DNA from: Metapseudomonas otitidis
Lineage (GTDB): Bacteria > Pseudomonadota > Gammaproteobacteria > Pseudomonadales > Pseudomonadaceae
Direction: 5' to 3'
Assembly (NCBI RefSeq): GCF_900111835.1
Contig: NZ_FOJP01000014.1
Coordinates: forward strand, 1-64,000
Length of the DNA stretch: 64,000 nucleotides
Every line of letters starts with the position of its first letter. The first letter of the stretch is position 1. Below are positions 50,505-58,717 of this stretch, one piece after another. Made by a program: the position numbers and the translations under genes. The notes under the pieces were generated by a model. The model was not told the DNA's origin, did no database searches, and saw only the letters and a program-made list of their open reading frames with translations.

Positions 50505-52382
50505 ATGAAACGTGGCCTGATGACTCACGTCCTCTCCCGCAGAGGCCGTACGGAATTCCTTTGCCTATCGCTCGCCCTCTTCGTGGGCCTGGTGATCGTC
50601 AGCTTCCTGCTGCTCGAAGCCCCCTTGCAGCAATGGCTGGACGGCCTCGGCCCGACCGCGACCGACCCGCTGCGCAGCCTGGGCCTGGCCGCCCTGCTAG
50701 TGGCCCTGCTGGCCCTGGACGTGGTGCTGCCGGTGCCCTCCAGCATGGTTTCGCTGCTCGCCGTGGCGGCCCTGGGCGCTGTCGGTGGCTACCTGGCGAT
50801 CTTCACCGGGCTGTGCCTGGGCTCGCTGCTGGGGTACTGGCTGGGCGCCGGCTACATCCGCCTGCTCTCGGGCTGGCTCAACCTCGCCGACTGGGACAAG
50901 GCCAGCCGCCTCGCCAACCGCATCAACACCCTGTCGCTGATCTGCCTGCGCGGCGTGCCGGTGCTGGCGGAAACCTCCGTGCTCGCCGCCGGCATGCAGC
51001 GCTACCCGCTGCGCCGCTTCCTGGTCATCACCACCCTGGCCAACGCCGGCCTGGCGCTGGTGTACAGCGCCCTGGGCAGCGTCGTTGCCGAGGAGCAGGT
51101 GCTGCTCTGGGCAGTGATGGCCAGCATGGTCCTGCCCGGGCTGTTCCTGCTCGGCAAGGGCGCCCTGGCCCGTCGCCAGCCCCGTGCCGACGAGGCCGGC
51201 GAAACCCTGGATGGCCGCTTCACCGTGGCCTACCACTACCCGGTGCGCTTCACCGACCACCTGTTCGACCCCGCCAACCCCTGCCTGCATGAGCAACTGA
51301 CCCAGCGCGGCAGCGGCCCCGTCTCGCTGCTGGCCTTCGCCGACCAGGGCCTGCTCGATGCCGCGCCCGGCCTCGGCGAACGCATCACCCGCTACGTGCA
51401 GGCCCACGGGGACCTGCGCCTGCTGGCCGCGCCCATCCCGGTGCCGGCCGGCGAAGCGGCGAAGACCGCCGAGGTGCTGCAGCGGCTCTACGCGCAGATG
51501 CTCGAACACGGCCTGGACCGTCATTGCTACGTGCTCGCCCTGGGCGGCGGTGCGCTGCTGGACAGCGTCGGCTACGCCTGCGCCACCTTCCACCGGGGCG
51601 TGCGCCTGGTGCGCATCCCCACCACCGTGCTGGCCCAGAACGACGCCGGCATCGGCGTCAAGAACGGCATCAACGCCTTCGAGCAGAAGAACCTGCTGGG
51701 CGCCTTCCAGCCCGCCGATGCGGTGCTCAACGACTTCCAGCTGCTGCTCAGCCTGCCGCGCCGCGACCAGTTGGCCGGGCTGGCCGAGGCAGTGAAGGTC
51801 GCCGCCATCAAGGACGCCGCCTTCTTCGCCTGGATGGAGCAGCACGCCGACGCACTCGCCCGTTTCGAGCACGCCCCCAGCCGCCACGCCATCCACCGCT
51901 GCGCCGAACTGCACCTGCAGCACATCACCCGCGCCGGCGACCCCTTCGAGCGCGGCAACGGCCGGCCGCTGGACTACGGCCACTGGGCCGCCCACAAGCT
52001 GGAGAAACTCAGCCGCCACCGGCTCCGCCACGGCGAAGCGGTGGCCGTCGGCATGGCCCTGGATGCGCTCTACGCCCAGGCCAGCGGGCTGCTGCCCACC
52101 TCCGAGCTGGAGCGCCTGCTGCACCTGCTGCTGGGCCTGGGGTTCGACCTCTCCCCGGCGGAGCTGACCCTGCGCGATGAACAGGGCCAGCTGCGGGTGC
52201 TGCAAGGGCTGGAGGACTTCCGCCAGCACCTGGGCGGCGCCCTGTCGATCCCCATGCTCGACCGCATCGGCCACGCCGTGGACCTGCACCAGATCGACGA
52301 CCTGCGCATGGAGCAGGCCATCGAACGCCTCGCCGGGTTCGGCCACCAGGCCTTCGCCCCTGCAGAGGGCGCCCCGTCATGA
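50505..52382 (+). CDS. eboD: EboD-like 3-dehydroquinate synthase fused to DedA/VTT membrane domain
   Basis: This protein has 625 residues. Residues about 20-220 form a membrane domain of the VTT/DedA (SNARE-associated) type with several helices ('LDVVLPVPSSMVSLLAVAALGAVGGYLAIFTGLCLGSLLGYWLGAGYIR'). Residues about 235-610 are a 3-dehydroquinate synthase-like domain with 'ALGGGALLDSVGYACATFHRGVRLVRIPTTVLAQNDAGIGVKNGINAF' and the zinc-ligand region 'LRHGEAVAVGMALDALY'. It opens the six-gene ebo operon, whose genes overlap by a few bases. The Ebo pathway is linked to export or maturation of secondary metabolites; the fused membrane part may anchor the enzyme. Confidence 0.85.
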   Translation: MKRGLMTHVLSRRGRTEFLCLSLALFVGLVIVSFLLLEAPLQQWLDGLGPTATDPLRSLGLAALLVALLALDVVLPVPSSMVSLLAVAALGAVGGYLAIFTGLCLGSLLGYWLGAGYIRLLSGWLNLADWDKASRLANRINTLSLICLRGVPVLAETSVLAAGMQRYPLRRFLVITTLANAGLALVYSALGSVVAEEQVLLWAVMASMVLPGLFLLGKGALARRQPRADEAGETLDGRFTVAYHYPVRFTDHLFDPANPCLHEQLTQRGSGPVSLLAFADQGLLDAAPGLGERITRYVQAHGDLRLLAAPIPVPAGEAAKTAEVLQRLYAQMLEHGLDRHCYVLALGGGALLDSVGYACATFHRGVRLVRIPTTVLAQNDAGIGVKNGINAFEQKNLLGAFQPADAVLNDFQLLLSLPRRDQLAGLAEAVKVAAIKDAAFFAWMEQHADALARFEHAPSRHAIHRCAELHLQHITRAGDPFERGNGRPLDYGHWAAHKLEKLSRHRLRHGEAVAVGMALDALYAQASGLLPTSELERLLHLLLGLGFDLSPAELTLRDEQGQLRVLQGLEDFRQHLGGALSIPMLDRIGHAVDLHQIDDLRMEQAIERLAGFGHQAFAPAEGAPS

Positions 52383-53266
52383 TGGCCCAGGGCTCGCTGC
52401 ACACCTGGCTGACCCTGGGACGGGTCTCCAACCTGCCCACGGTCTGGACCAACGTCCTGGCCGCCGCGCTGATCGCCAGCGCGTCCGGGCCCTATGCGCC
52501 GCCCTCCTCCCTGGGCTGGCTCCTGCTGCTGGCGGCAGGGTCCGCGCTGTACCTGGCGGGCATGCTGCTCAACGACCTGTTCGACGCCGACTGGGACAGC
52601 CAGCACCAGAACCCGCGCCCCATCGCCCTGGGCCAGGCCAGCCGGCAGCAGGTGCTGCTGGCCAGCGCCGGGCTGCTGGCCGTGGCGGCCCTGGCCGTGC
52701 TCCTGCTCAGCCGCCTCGCCATGCAGCCCCTCTGGCTGCTGGCCAGCGCCGCCGCCCTGGCCGGGCTGATCCTGGCCTACAACCTGCTGCACAAGCACTA
52801 CCTGCACAGCGTGTGGCTGATGGGCGGCTGCCGTGTCGCGCTGTACCTCACGGCCGCCGCCAGCCTCGGCGCCCCGTCGGCGTCCCTGTGGCTCTGTGCG
52901 CTGCTGCTGGGCACCTACATCAGCGGCCTCACCTATGTGGCCCGGCAGGAGCACCTCAACCGGCTCACCAGCCTGGTTCCGCTGCTGCTGATGCTCAGCC
53001 CGCTGCTGCTGGCCTTCCGGGGAGAAGGCCTGATGTTCTGGCTGATGCTGCTGCTCTGGCTCGGCTGGCTGGGCAAGAGCTACCGCCAGCACCTGGCACG
53101 CCCCGACCAGCGCAACGTGCGGGCCTTCATCGGCGCCGGGCTGAGTGCGCTGCCGCTGTACGACGGCATGGTCCTGGCGCTGGCCAACGTGCCCCTGGGC
53201 AGCCTCCTCTGCATCGGCGTGTTCCTGCTCCTGCCGCGCCTGCAACGCTGGGTGAAACCGACATGA
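52379..53266 (+). CDS. eboC: EboC, UbiA-family prenyltransferase
   Basis: This protein has 295 residues starting in the eboD stop (ATGA). About eight membrane helices and the first Asp-rich prenyl-diphosphate motif 'NDLFDADWDSQHQNPRPI' (NDxxDxxxD type) are present. A second motif region lies around 'YVARQEH'. It probably attaches an isoprenoid to a polar precursor made by the neighbouring enzymes. The substrate is unknown. Confidence 0.88.
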   Translation: MMAQGSLHTWLTLGRVSNLPTVWTNVLAAALIASASGPYAPPSSLGWLLLLAAGSALYLAGMLLNDLFDADWDSQHQNPRPIALGQASRQQVLLASAGLLAVAALAVLLLSRLAMQPLWLLASAAALAGLILAYNLLHKHYLHSVWLMGGCRVALYLTAAASLGAPSASLWLCALLLGTYISGLTYVARQEHLNRLTSLVPLLLMLSPLLLAFRGEGLMFWLMLLLWLGWLGKSYRQHLARPDQRNVRAFIGAGLSALPLYDGMVLALANVPLGSLLCIGVFLLLPRLQRWVKPT

Positions 53267-54021
53267 ATCACATGGCCTGCCTCCTGCCCGACCTGCGCCT
53301 CGACACCGCACGGATCGCCGACCTGCACCAGGCCCTGGTCGCCGCCCTGGACGATGACGCGCGAGCGGCCTGGGAGCTGACCTGCCAGCGCCTGGCCGAA
53401 CACCCCGATGGCGACACCCTGGCCCTGCTCAGCGGCCGCCTTCGCCGCCAGCTTGGCGAGCAGTACGTGCCGGGCCTGCACTGGCGGCGCGGTGAGCTTG
53501 GCCGCGCGTTGCTGCTGGCCCAGGCACTGGAAGCCCAGCCCGAAGGCGCCCGCGAAGCGCTGCTGAAGCGCTACTTCGCCTGGGGCGACGACCTGGAGAA
53601 GGCCGCCCTGCTCAAGGCCCTGGACTGGCTCGACGGCGACGGCATCTGCCTGGACCTCGCCCAGCAGGCCACCCGCACCAACAGCAGCGACGTGTTCGCC
53701 GCCCTGGCCCTGGACAACCCCTACGCCGCCCGCTTCTTCCCCGAGCGCGCCTTCCACCAGCTGATGCTCAAGGGCGTCGCCATGGAGCTGGACATGCGCC
53801 GCGTGCAGGGCCTGGAGGCGCGGCGCAACGGGGCGCTCAACCAACTGGTGCTGGACCAGTTGAACGAGCGCCTGGCCGCCGGCCGCAGCGCCCTGCCCGG
53901 CCTTGCCCAGCTGCTGGCCTGGCCCCTGCTGAGCCCGGCGCAGATCGCCAACCTGCAGGCCCACGCCCGCGCCGGCCGGCTGCCGCCCGGCTGGCTGCCC
54001 GCCGACTTCCCCCGCACCTGA
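53263..54021 (+). CDS. eboA: EboA domain protein
   Basis: This protein has 252 residues from the ATG at 53263, overlapping the eboC stop. All-helical and soluble, with the EboA-family features 'YFAWGDDLEKAALLKALDWLDGDGICLDLAQQATRTNSSDVFAALALDNPYAARFFPERAFHQLMLKGVAMELDMRRVQGLEARRN'. No catalytic motif is known. Recognised chiefly by its fixed place between eboC and eboB. Confidence 0.85.
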   Translation: MNHMACLLPDLRLDTARIADLHQALVAALDDDARAAWELTCQRLAEHPDGDTLALLSGRLRRQLGEQYVPGLHWRRGELGRALLLAQALEAQPEGAREALLKRYFAWGDDLEKAALLKALDWLDGDGICLDLAQQATRTNSSDVFAALALDNPYAARFFPERAFHQLMLKGVAMELDMRRVQGLEARRNGALNQLVLDQLNERLAAGRSALPGLAQLLAWPLLSPAQIANLQAHARAGRLPPGWLPADFPRT

Positions 54022-54050
54022 TTCCCCGCACACCGAGAAAGGACGCCCCC

Positions 54051-54935
54051 ATGCCCAGGTACTTCGACCCGCACATCCACATGGTCAGCCGCACCACCGA
54101 CGACTACCAGAACATGGCCGACGCCGGCATCACCGGCGTCATCGAGCCGGCCTTCTGGCAGGGCCAGGCCCGCACCAGCCTGGGCAGCTTCATCGACTAC
54201 TTCGACACCCTGGTGGGCTGGGAGCGCTTCCGCGCCAGCATGTTCGGCATCCACCACTTCTGCACCATCGGCCTCAACCCCAAGGAGGCCAACAACATGG
54301 CCCTGGCCAACGAGGTGCTGGACATCCTCCCGCGCTACCTGGTCAAGGAAGGCGTGGTGGGCGTCGGCGAGATCGGCTACGACGACATCACCCCCGAGGA
54401 GGAGCACTTCTTCGCCCGCCAGCTGGACCTGGCCAAGCGCTTCAACCTGCCGGTGCTGGTGCACACCCCACACCGCGACAAGATCGGCGGCACCCGCCGC
54501 ACCCTCTCGGTGATCCGCGAGGTGGGCGTCCCCGAGCACCTGGTGCTGATCGACCACCTCAACGAACTGACCCTGCCCCTGGTGATGGAAAGCGACTGCT
54601 GGCGCGGGCACTCCATCTACCCCAACACCAAGATGTCCGAGCAGCGCATGGTGGCGCTGCTGCAGCAGTACGGCACCGAGAAGATGGTGGTCAACAGCGC
54701 CGCCGACTGGGGCGTCAGCGACCCGCTGAAGGTGCCCAAGACCGGCGAAGCCATGCGCCAGGCCGGCTTCAGCGAGGCCCAGGTGGAGCAGGTGCTGTTC
54801 GACAACCCGGTGGACTTCTTCGCCCAGAGCGGCCAGCTGGACAAGGCCGAAGTCGGCAGCCTGCTGCCCATCGATCAACGCCGTCTCTGGCAGGAAAACT
54901 CGGCCCTGCGCGGCCAGGAACCGGTGGTGAAATGA
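54051..54935 (+). CDS. eboB: EboB, TatD-like metal-dependent hydrolase
   Basis: This protein has 294 residues. TIM-barrel amidohydrolase of the TatD group, with metal ligands in 'FDPHIHMVSR' (HxH), 'GEIGYDDITPEEEHFF' (Glu), 'PVLVHTPHRDK' (His) and 'VLIDHLNE' (His), ending with 'VNSAADWGVSDPL' (Asp). It is a hydrolase of unknown substrate in the ebo pathway. Four-base overlap with eboE. Confidence 0.88.
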   Translation: MPRYFDPHIHMVSRTTDDYQNMADAGITGVIEPAFWQGQARTSLGSFIDYFDTLVGWERFRASMFGIHHFCTIGLNPKEANNMALANEVLDILPRYLVKEGVVGVGEIGYDDITPEEEHFFARQLDLAKRFNLPVLVHTPHRDKIGGTRRTLSVIREVGVPEHLVLIDHLNELTLPLVMESDCWRGHSIYPNTKMSEQRMVALLQQYGTEKMVVNSAADWGVSDPLKVPKTGEAMRQAGFSEAQVEQVLFDNPVDFFAQSGQLDKAEVGSLLPIDQRRLWQENSALRGQEPVVK

Positions 54936-56149
54936 ACGGCGCGATGGGATGGACCCCAGCGCAACTGGGTTACTGCGGCAACGTCCACCCGGCCCATGAC
55001 CTGGAGGCACTCTGTGCCTCCATCTCCGGGCCGTTCCAGGCGGTGCGCCGGCAGCGTGGCCTGGCCGAACAGGACAGCGGCCTGTGGATCAGCGCCCACG
55101 CTGCCAGCGAACTGCAGGTGCCGGCCCGCCGCCGCGCCTTCATCGCCCTGCTGCGGCGTTGCGGGCTGCGCCTGACCTCGCTGAACGGCTTCCCCTTCGG
55201 GCGCTTCCACGGTGCGGCGGTCAAGGCCGAGGTGTACCAGCCCGACTGGGCCGATCCCCGGCGCCTGGCCTACAGCCTGCAACTGGCGGAGCTGCTGGCC
55301 GAGGCCCTGCCGGAGGACTGCAACCAGGGCGTCATCTCCAGCGTGCCCCTGGGCTACCGCGCGCATTGGACGCCGGCCCGCCAGCAGCACGCGGAGAACC
55401 GTCTGCGCCAGCTCACCCGAGGCCTGGCCGAACTGCGCCAGCGCACCGGCAAGCACATCCGCCTGTGCCTGGAGATGGAGCCGGATTGCGTGCTGGAACG
55501 CACCGAGGAGGCCCTGGCGTTCTTCACCCGCTGGCGCGACACGGACCCGAACTGGCGCTACCTGGCGCTGTGCGTCGACGTGTGCCACCAGGCGGTGCTG
55601 TTCGAGGAGGTGGGCGAATCCCTGGTGCAGCTGCACCAGGCCGGTATCCCGGTGGGCAAGATCCAGCTGTCCAACGCCCTCGCCTGCCAGCTGCCGATCC
55701 AGGCACGCGCCCGTGCCCTGGCCCTGGAGCGGCTGGCCGGCTTCGCTGAAGGCGTCTACCTGCACCAGGTGAAGGGCCGCCGCCACGACGGCGGGCTGAG
55801 CAGCTGGGCCGACCTGCCCCAGGCCCTGGCCGACCCGGCGCTGCACGCCTGCGTGGAGCTGCGCGTGCACTTCCACGTGCCGCTGTTCACCGAGCGCTTC
55901 CAGTGGCCGGAGCTGCACGGCACCCAGGCGGCCCTGCATGCCGTCTTCGACACCCTGGCCGCGCACCCCGGGCTGCACCCGGTGCTGGAGGTGGAAACCT
56001 ACAGCTGGAACGTGCTGCCCGAGGCCCTGCGCCCGGCCAGCGAAACCGCCCTGGCCCAGGGCATCGCCGCGGAACTGGCCTGGGTCGATGACCAGCTGGT
56101 CTCGCGCTTCGGCCCGGCCCTGCGCCGGCGGGCGGTGCGCCATGGCTGA
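54932..56149 (+). CDS. eboE: EboE, metabolite traffic protein (TIM-barrel isomerase-like)
   Basis: This protein has 405 residues from the ATG at 54932. Begins 'LGYCGNVHPAHDLEALCASISGPFQAVR', then shows barrel strands with metal-ligand candidates 'LCLEMEPDCVLERTEE', 'LALCVDVCHQAVLFEE', 'GKIQLSNA' and 'HPVLEVETYSWNVLPEALRP'. This matches the sugar-phosphate isomerase-like EboE. The reaction is unknown. It overlaps eboF by eight bases. Confidence 0.87.
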   Translation: MNGAMGWTPAQLGYCGNVHPAHDLEALCASISGPFQAVRRQRGLAEQDSGLWISAHAASELQVPARRRAFIALLRRCGLRLTSLNGFPFGRFHGAAVKAEVYQPDWADPRRLAYSLQLAELLAEALPEDCNQGVISSVPLGYRAHWTPARQQHAENRLRQLTRGLAELRQRTGKHIRLCLEMEPDCVLERTEEALAFFTRWRDTDPNWRYLALCVDVCHQAVLFEEVGESLVQLHQAGIPVGKIQLSNALACQLPIQARARALALERLAGFAEGVYLHQVKGRRHDGGLSSWADLPQALADPALHACVELRVHFHVPLFTERFQWPELHGTQAALHAVFDTLAAHPGLHPVLEVETYSWNVLPEALRPASETALAQGIAAELAWVDDQLVSRFGPALRRRAVRHG

Positions 56150-57587
56150 TCCCAGGCCCCTGCTGCTGGTGGACGTGGTCGGGCTGACCCCGTCCCTGCT
56201 CGGCGATAACACCCCGCACATCAACGCCCTGCTCAAGCGCGGGCGCATGGCCGGTTTGCAGCCGGTGTTCCCGGCTGTCACCACCAGCGTGCAGGCCTCC
56301 ATGCTCACCGGCCTGCCGCCGTCGGGGCACGGCATCGTCGGCAATGGCTGGTACTTCCGCGACCAGGCCGAGGTGCGCTTCTGGCTGCAGCCCAACGCCC
56401 TGGTCCAGGGCGAGAAGATCTGGCAGGCCATCGCCCGCCAGTGGCCGGAGTTCCGCTGCAGCCAGCTGTTCTGGTGGTACAACATGTACGCCGACGTGAG
56501 CGCCTCCATCACCCCGCGCCCCCACTACCCCGCCGACGGGCGCAAGGTGTTCGGCCTCTACTCGTCCCCCGCCTCGCTGCACGCGGAGATCGAGCAGCGC
56601 ATCGGCACCTTCCCCTTCCCCAGCTTCTGGGGTCCGATGGCCGGCATCGGCTCCAGCCGCTGGATCGTCGACTGCGCCATGGCCGAGTTCGACCTCAACC
56701 GGCCGCACCTGCAACTGGTCTACCTGCCCCACCTGGACTACGACCTGCAGCGCCTCGGCCCACGCCACCCGGAGATCGGTGCCCAGGTGCGCGCCATCGA
56801 CGCCGAGGTGGGCCGCCTGCTGGACTTCGCCCGCACCCAGGACGCCGCGGTGATGCTGGTGTCCGAGTACGGCATCGAGCCGGTGCAGCAATCCATCTCC
56901 ATCAACCGCCTGCTGCGTGCCGAAGGCTGGCTGCAGGTGCGCCGCTCGCTGAGCTGGGAGCTGCTCGACCCCGGCGCCAGCGCGGCCTTTGCCGTGGCCG
57001 ACCACCAGGTGGCCCACGTCTACGTGCGCGAGCCCCGCGAGCTGCGCCGGGTCAAGGCGCTGCTGGCGCGCCAGCCGGGCATCGAGCGGGTGCTGGACCG
57101 TGACGAGCAGCGCGCCTGGCAGCTGGACCATCCCCGTGCCGGCGACCTGGTGGCCATGGCCGCGCCCGGCTACTGGTTCGATTACTACTACTGGTTCGAC
57201 GACCGCCTCGCGCCGGACTTCGCCCGCACCGTGGACATCCACCGCAAGCCCGGCTACGACCCGCTGGAACTGTTCGTCGACCCCGCCATCGCCTTCCCGC
57301 GCCTGCGGGTGGCGCGGCGCCTGGCGCAGAAGCTGCTCGGCTTCCGCTACTACATGGACCTGATCCCCCTGGACACCCGCCTGGTGCGCGGGAGCCACGG
57401 CCGTCTTCCCGCCAGCGACCAGGATGGGCCGCTGCTGATCACCGATTGCGACCTCCCCTTACCGGACCGCCTGCCGGTCACCTCGGTAAAACACCTGCTC
57501 CTGCAGTACTTCCTGGGGCATCGCTCTCTCGACAAGGCTTCGGCCAAGGAGACCCCATGCAACGAGCCCTCTCCCTTGCAGTCCTGA
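56142..57587 (+). CDS. eboF: EboF, alkaline-phosphatase-family phosphodiesterase
   Basis: This protein has 481 residues from the ATG at 56142. The type I phosphodiesterase/nucleotide pyrophosphatase fold shows the metal Asp in 'LLLVDVVGLTPSLL' and the Thr nucleophile in 'VFPAVTTSVQASMLTGLPPSGHGIVGNGWYFRD'. Later ligands are 'YLPHLDYDLQRLG', 'LVSEYGIEP' and 'ADHQVAHVY'. No signal peptide. Last of the ebo set; the next gene begins 31 bases before its stop. Confidence 0.88.
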   Translation: MADPRPLLLVDVVGLTPSLLGDNTPHINALLKRGRMAGLQPVFPAVTTSVQASMLTGLPPSGHGIVGNGWYFRDQAEVRFWLQPNALVQGEKIWQAIARQWPEFRCSQLFWWYNMYADVSASITPRPHYPADGRKVFGLYSSPASLHAEIEQRIGTFPFPSFWGPMAGIGSSRWIVDCAMAEFDLNRPHLQLVYLPHLDYDLQRLGPRHPEIGAQVRAIDAEVGRLLDFARTQDAAVMLVSEYGIEPVQQSISINRLLRAEGWLQVRRSLSWELLDPGASAAFAVADHQVAHVYVREPRELRRVKALLARQPGIERVLDRDEQRAWQLDHPRAGDLVAMAAPGYWFDYYYWFDDRLAPDFARTVDIHRKPGYDPLELFVDPAIAFPRLRVARRLAQKLLGFRYYMDLIPLDTRLVRGSHGRLPASDQDGPLLITDCDLPLPDRLPVTSVKHLLLQYFLGHRSLDKASAKETPCNEPSPLQS

Positions 57588-58705
57588 GCATCCTGGCCGG
57601 TTCGGCCCAGGCCCAGAGCCAACCCACCTTCGACTGCACCGGTTTCTTCGACTACGGCGGCCATCCCGATGCCCTGCGAACGCAGTTCACCGGCGCACCG
57701 GAAGTCACCGCCTGGAACTGGTTCGTCTGCCTCAACCAGCCCGAAGTCAAGGGCAGCACCAGCCGTGTCTGGGAGGGCCTCAAGCCCACCGACCAGGTGT
57801 TCCTGCCCAACGGTGGCAAGCCGCTGCCCTACAACGAGCGCGAACCCACCCCCACCACGGTGCTGAAACAGGCCGAGCAACTGGGCCTGGACACCAAGGC
57901 CACCTTCCACAACCTCGACAGCATCCAGCAGGTGGACGGCCTGGTGCTGGAAATGGGCGGCCAGGTGCCGGCGGCGCAGAAAGGCAAGCCGGTGCGCTTC
58001 CAGCTGCTGATGGGCCAGGGCACCTTCGACTACATCGTCGACAAGCAGGTCTACAACGTCGATGGCCAGGCCGCGCTGACCGCCAACCTGGCCTTCCCCG
58101 CCAACGCCTGGGAGGTGAAGACGGCGTGGATCTGGATCGGTACCGACGCCAACTTCCGCAAGACCCTGGAGAACGACGGTTACTACATCGCCCAGGCCTA
58201 CTACCTGAAGAACGGCAGCCAGTACGAGGTGGGCTACGCCGCCCTCAGCGGCATGCACGTGATCAACAAGCTCACCCCCGACTGGGTCTGGACCACCTTC
58301 GAGAACCGCAACAACAGCAAGTACACCGTCACCAACGACATCCCGCCCAAGCCGATGACCAACAGCACCGGCCCGACCCCGGCGGCCCAGGCCGCCAACG
58401 CCCAGTTCCAGCCGCAGTACGCCGCGCTGGGCCAGTACGAGCTGATCGGCGTGCAGTACATCGCCGGCGGCGAGCCCAAGCTGCTGGCCAACTCGCAGCT
58501 GGAGTCGGCCTTCCAGAGCCAATCCTCGTGCCTGGCCTGCCATGGCACGGCGGCCTATTCGGCGAAGAAGGGCTACTTCAACTTCGCCCTGCCGTCCCAG
58601 GACGGCATCGCCTACCCCGTGGAGCCGCTGCCGGAGAGCGCCTTCGCCGGCTACAACCAGCTGGACTACGTCTGGTCGCTCAAGCGCGCCCAGTGGAAAC
58701 GTTAA
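57557..58705 (+). CDS. Secreted single-heme cytochrome c-like protein, pair 1
   Basis: This protein has 382 residues from the ATG at 57557, inside the end of eboF. The signal peptide ends AQA. One heme-binding motif CLACH is near residue 332. The rest is a large domain of unknown fold with 'VWEGLKPTDQVFLPNGGKPLP', 'LAFPANAWEVKTAWIWI' and 'GMHVINKLTPDWVWTTFENRNNSK'. The same blocks recur in the protein at 62079-63344, so they are paralogues. Overlap with eboF suggests co-transcription with the ebo genes. Likely periplasmic redox protein; partner unknown. Confidence 0.8.
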   Translation: MQRALSLAVLSILAGSAQAQSQPTFDCTGFFDYGGHPDALRTQFTGAPEVTAWNWFVCLNQPEVKGSTSRVWEGLKPTDQVFLPNGGKPLPYNEREPTPTTVLKQAEQLGLDTKATFHNLDSIQQVDGLVLEMGGQVPAAQKGKPVRFQLLMGQGTFDYIVDKQVYNVDGQAALTANLAFPANAWEVKTAWIWIGTDANFRKTLENDGYYIAQAYYLKNGSQYEVGYAALSGMHVINKLTPDWVWTTFENRNNSKYTVTNDIPPKPMTNSTGPTPAAQAANAQFQPQYAALGQYELIGVQYIAGGEPKLLANSQLESAFQSQSSCLACHGTAAYSAKKGYFNFALPSQDGIAYPVEPLPESAFAGYNQLDYVWSLKRAQWKR

Positions 58706-58717
58706 GGAGGACGAACC

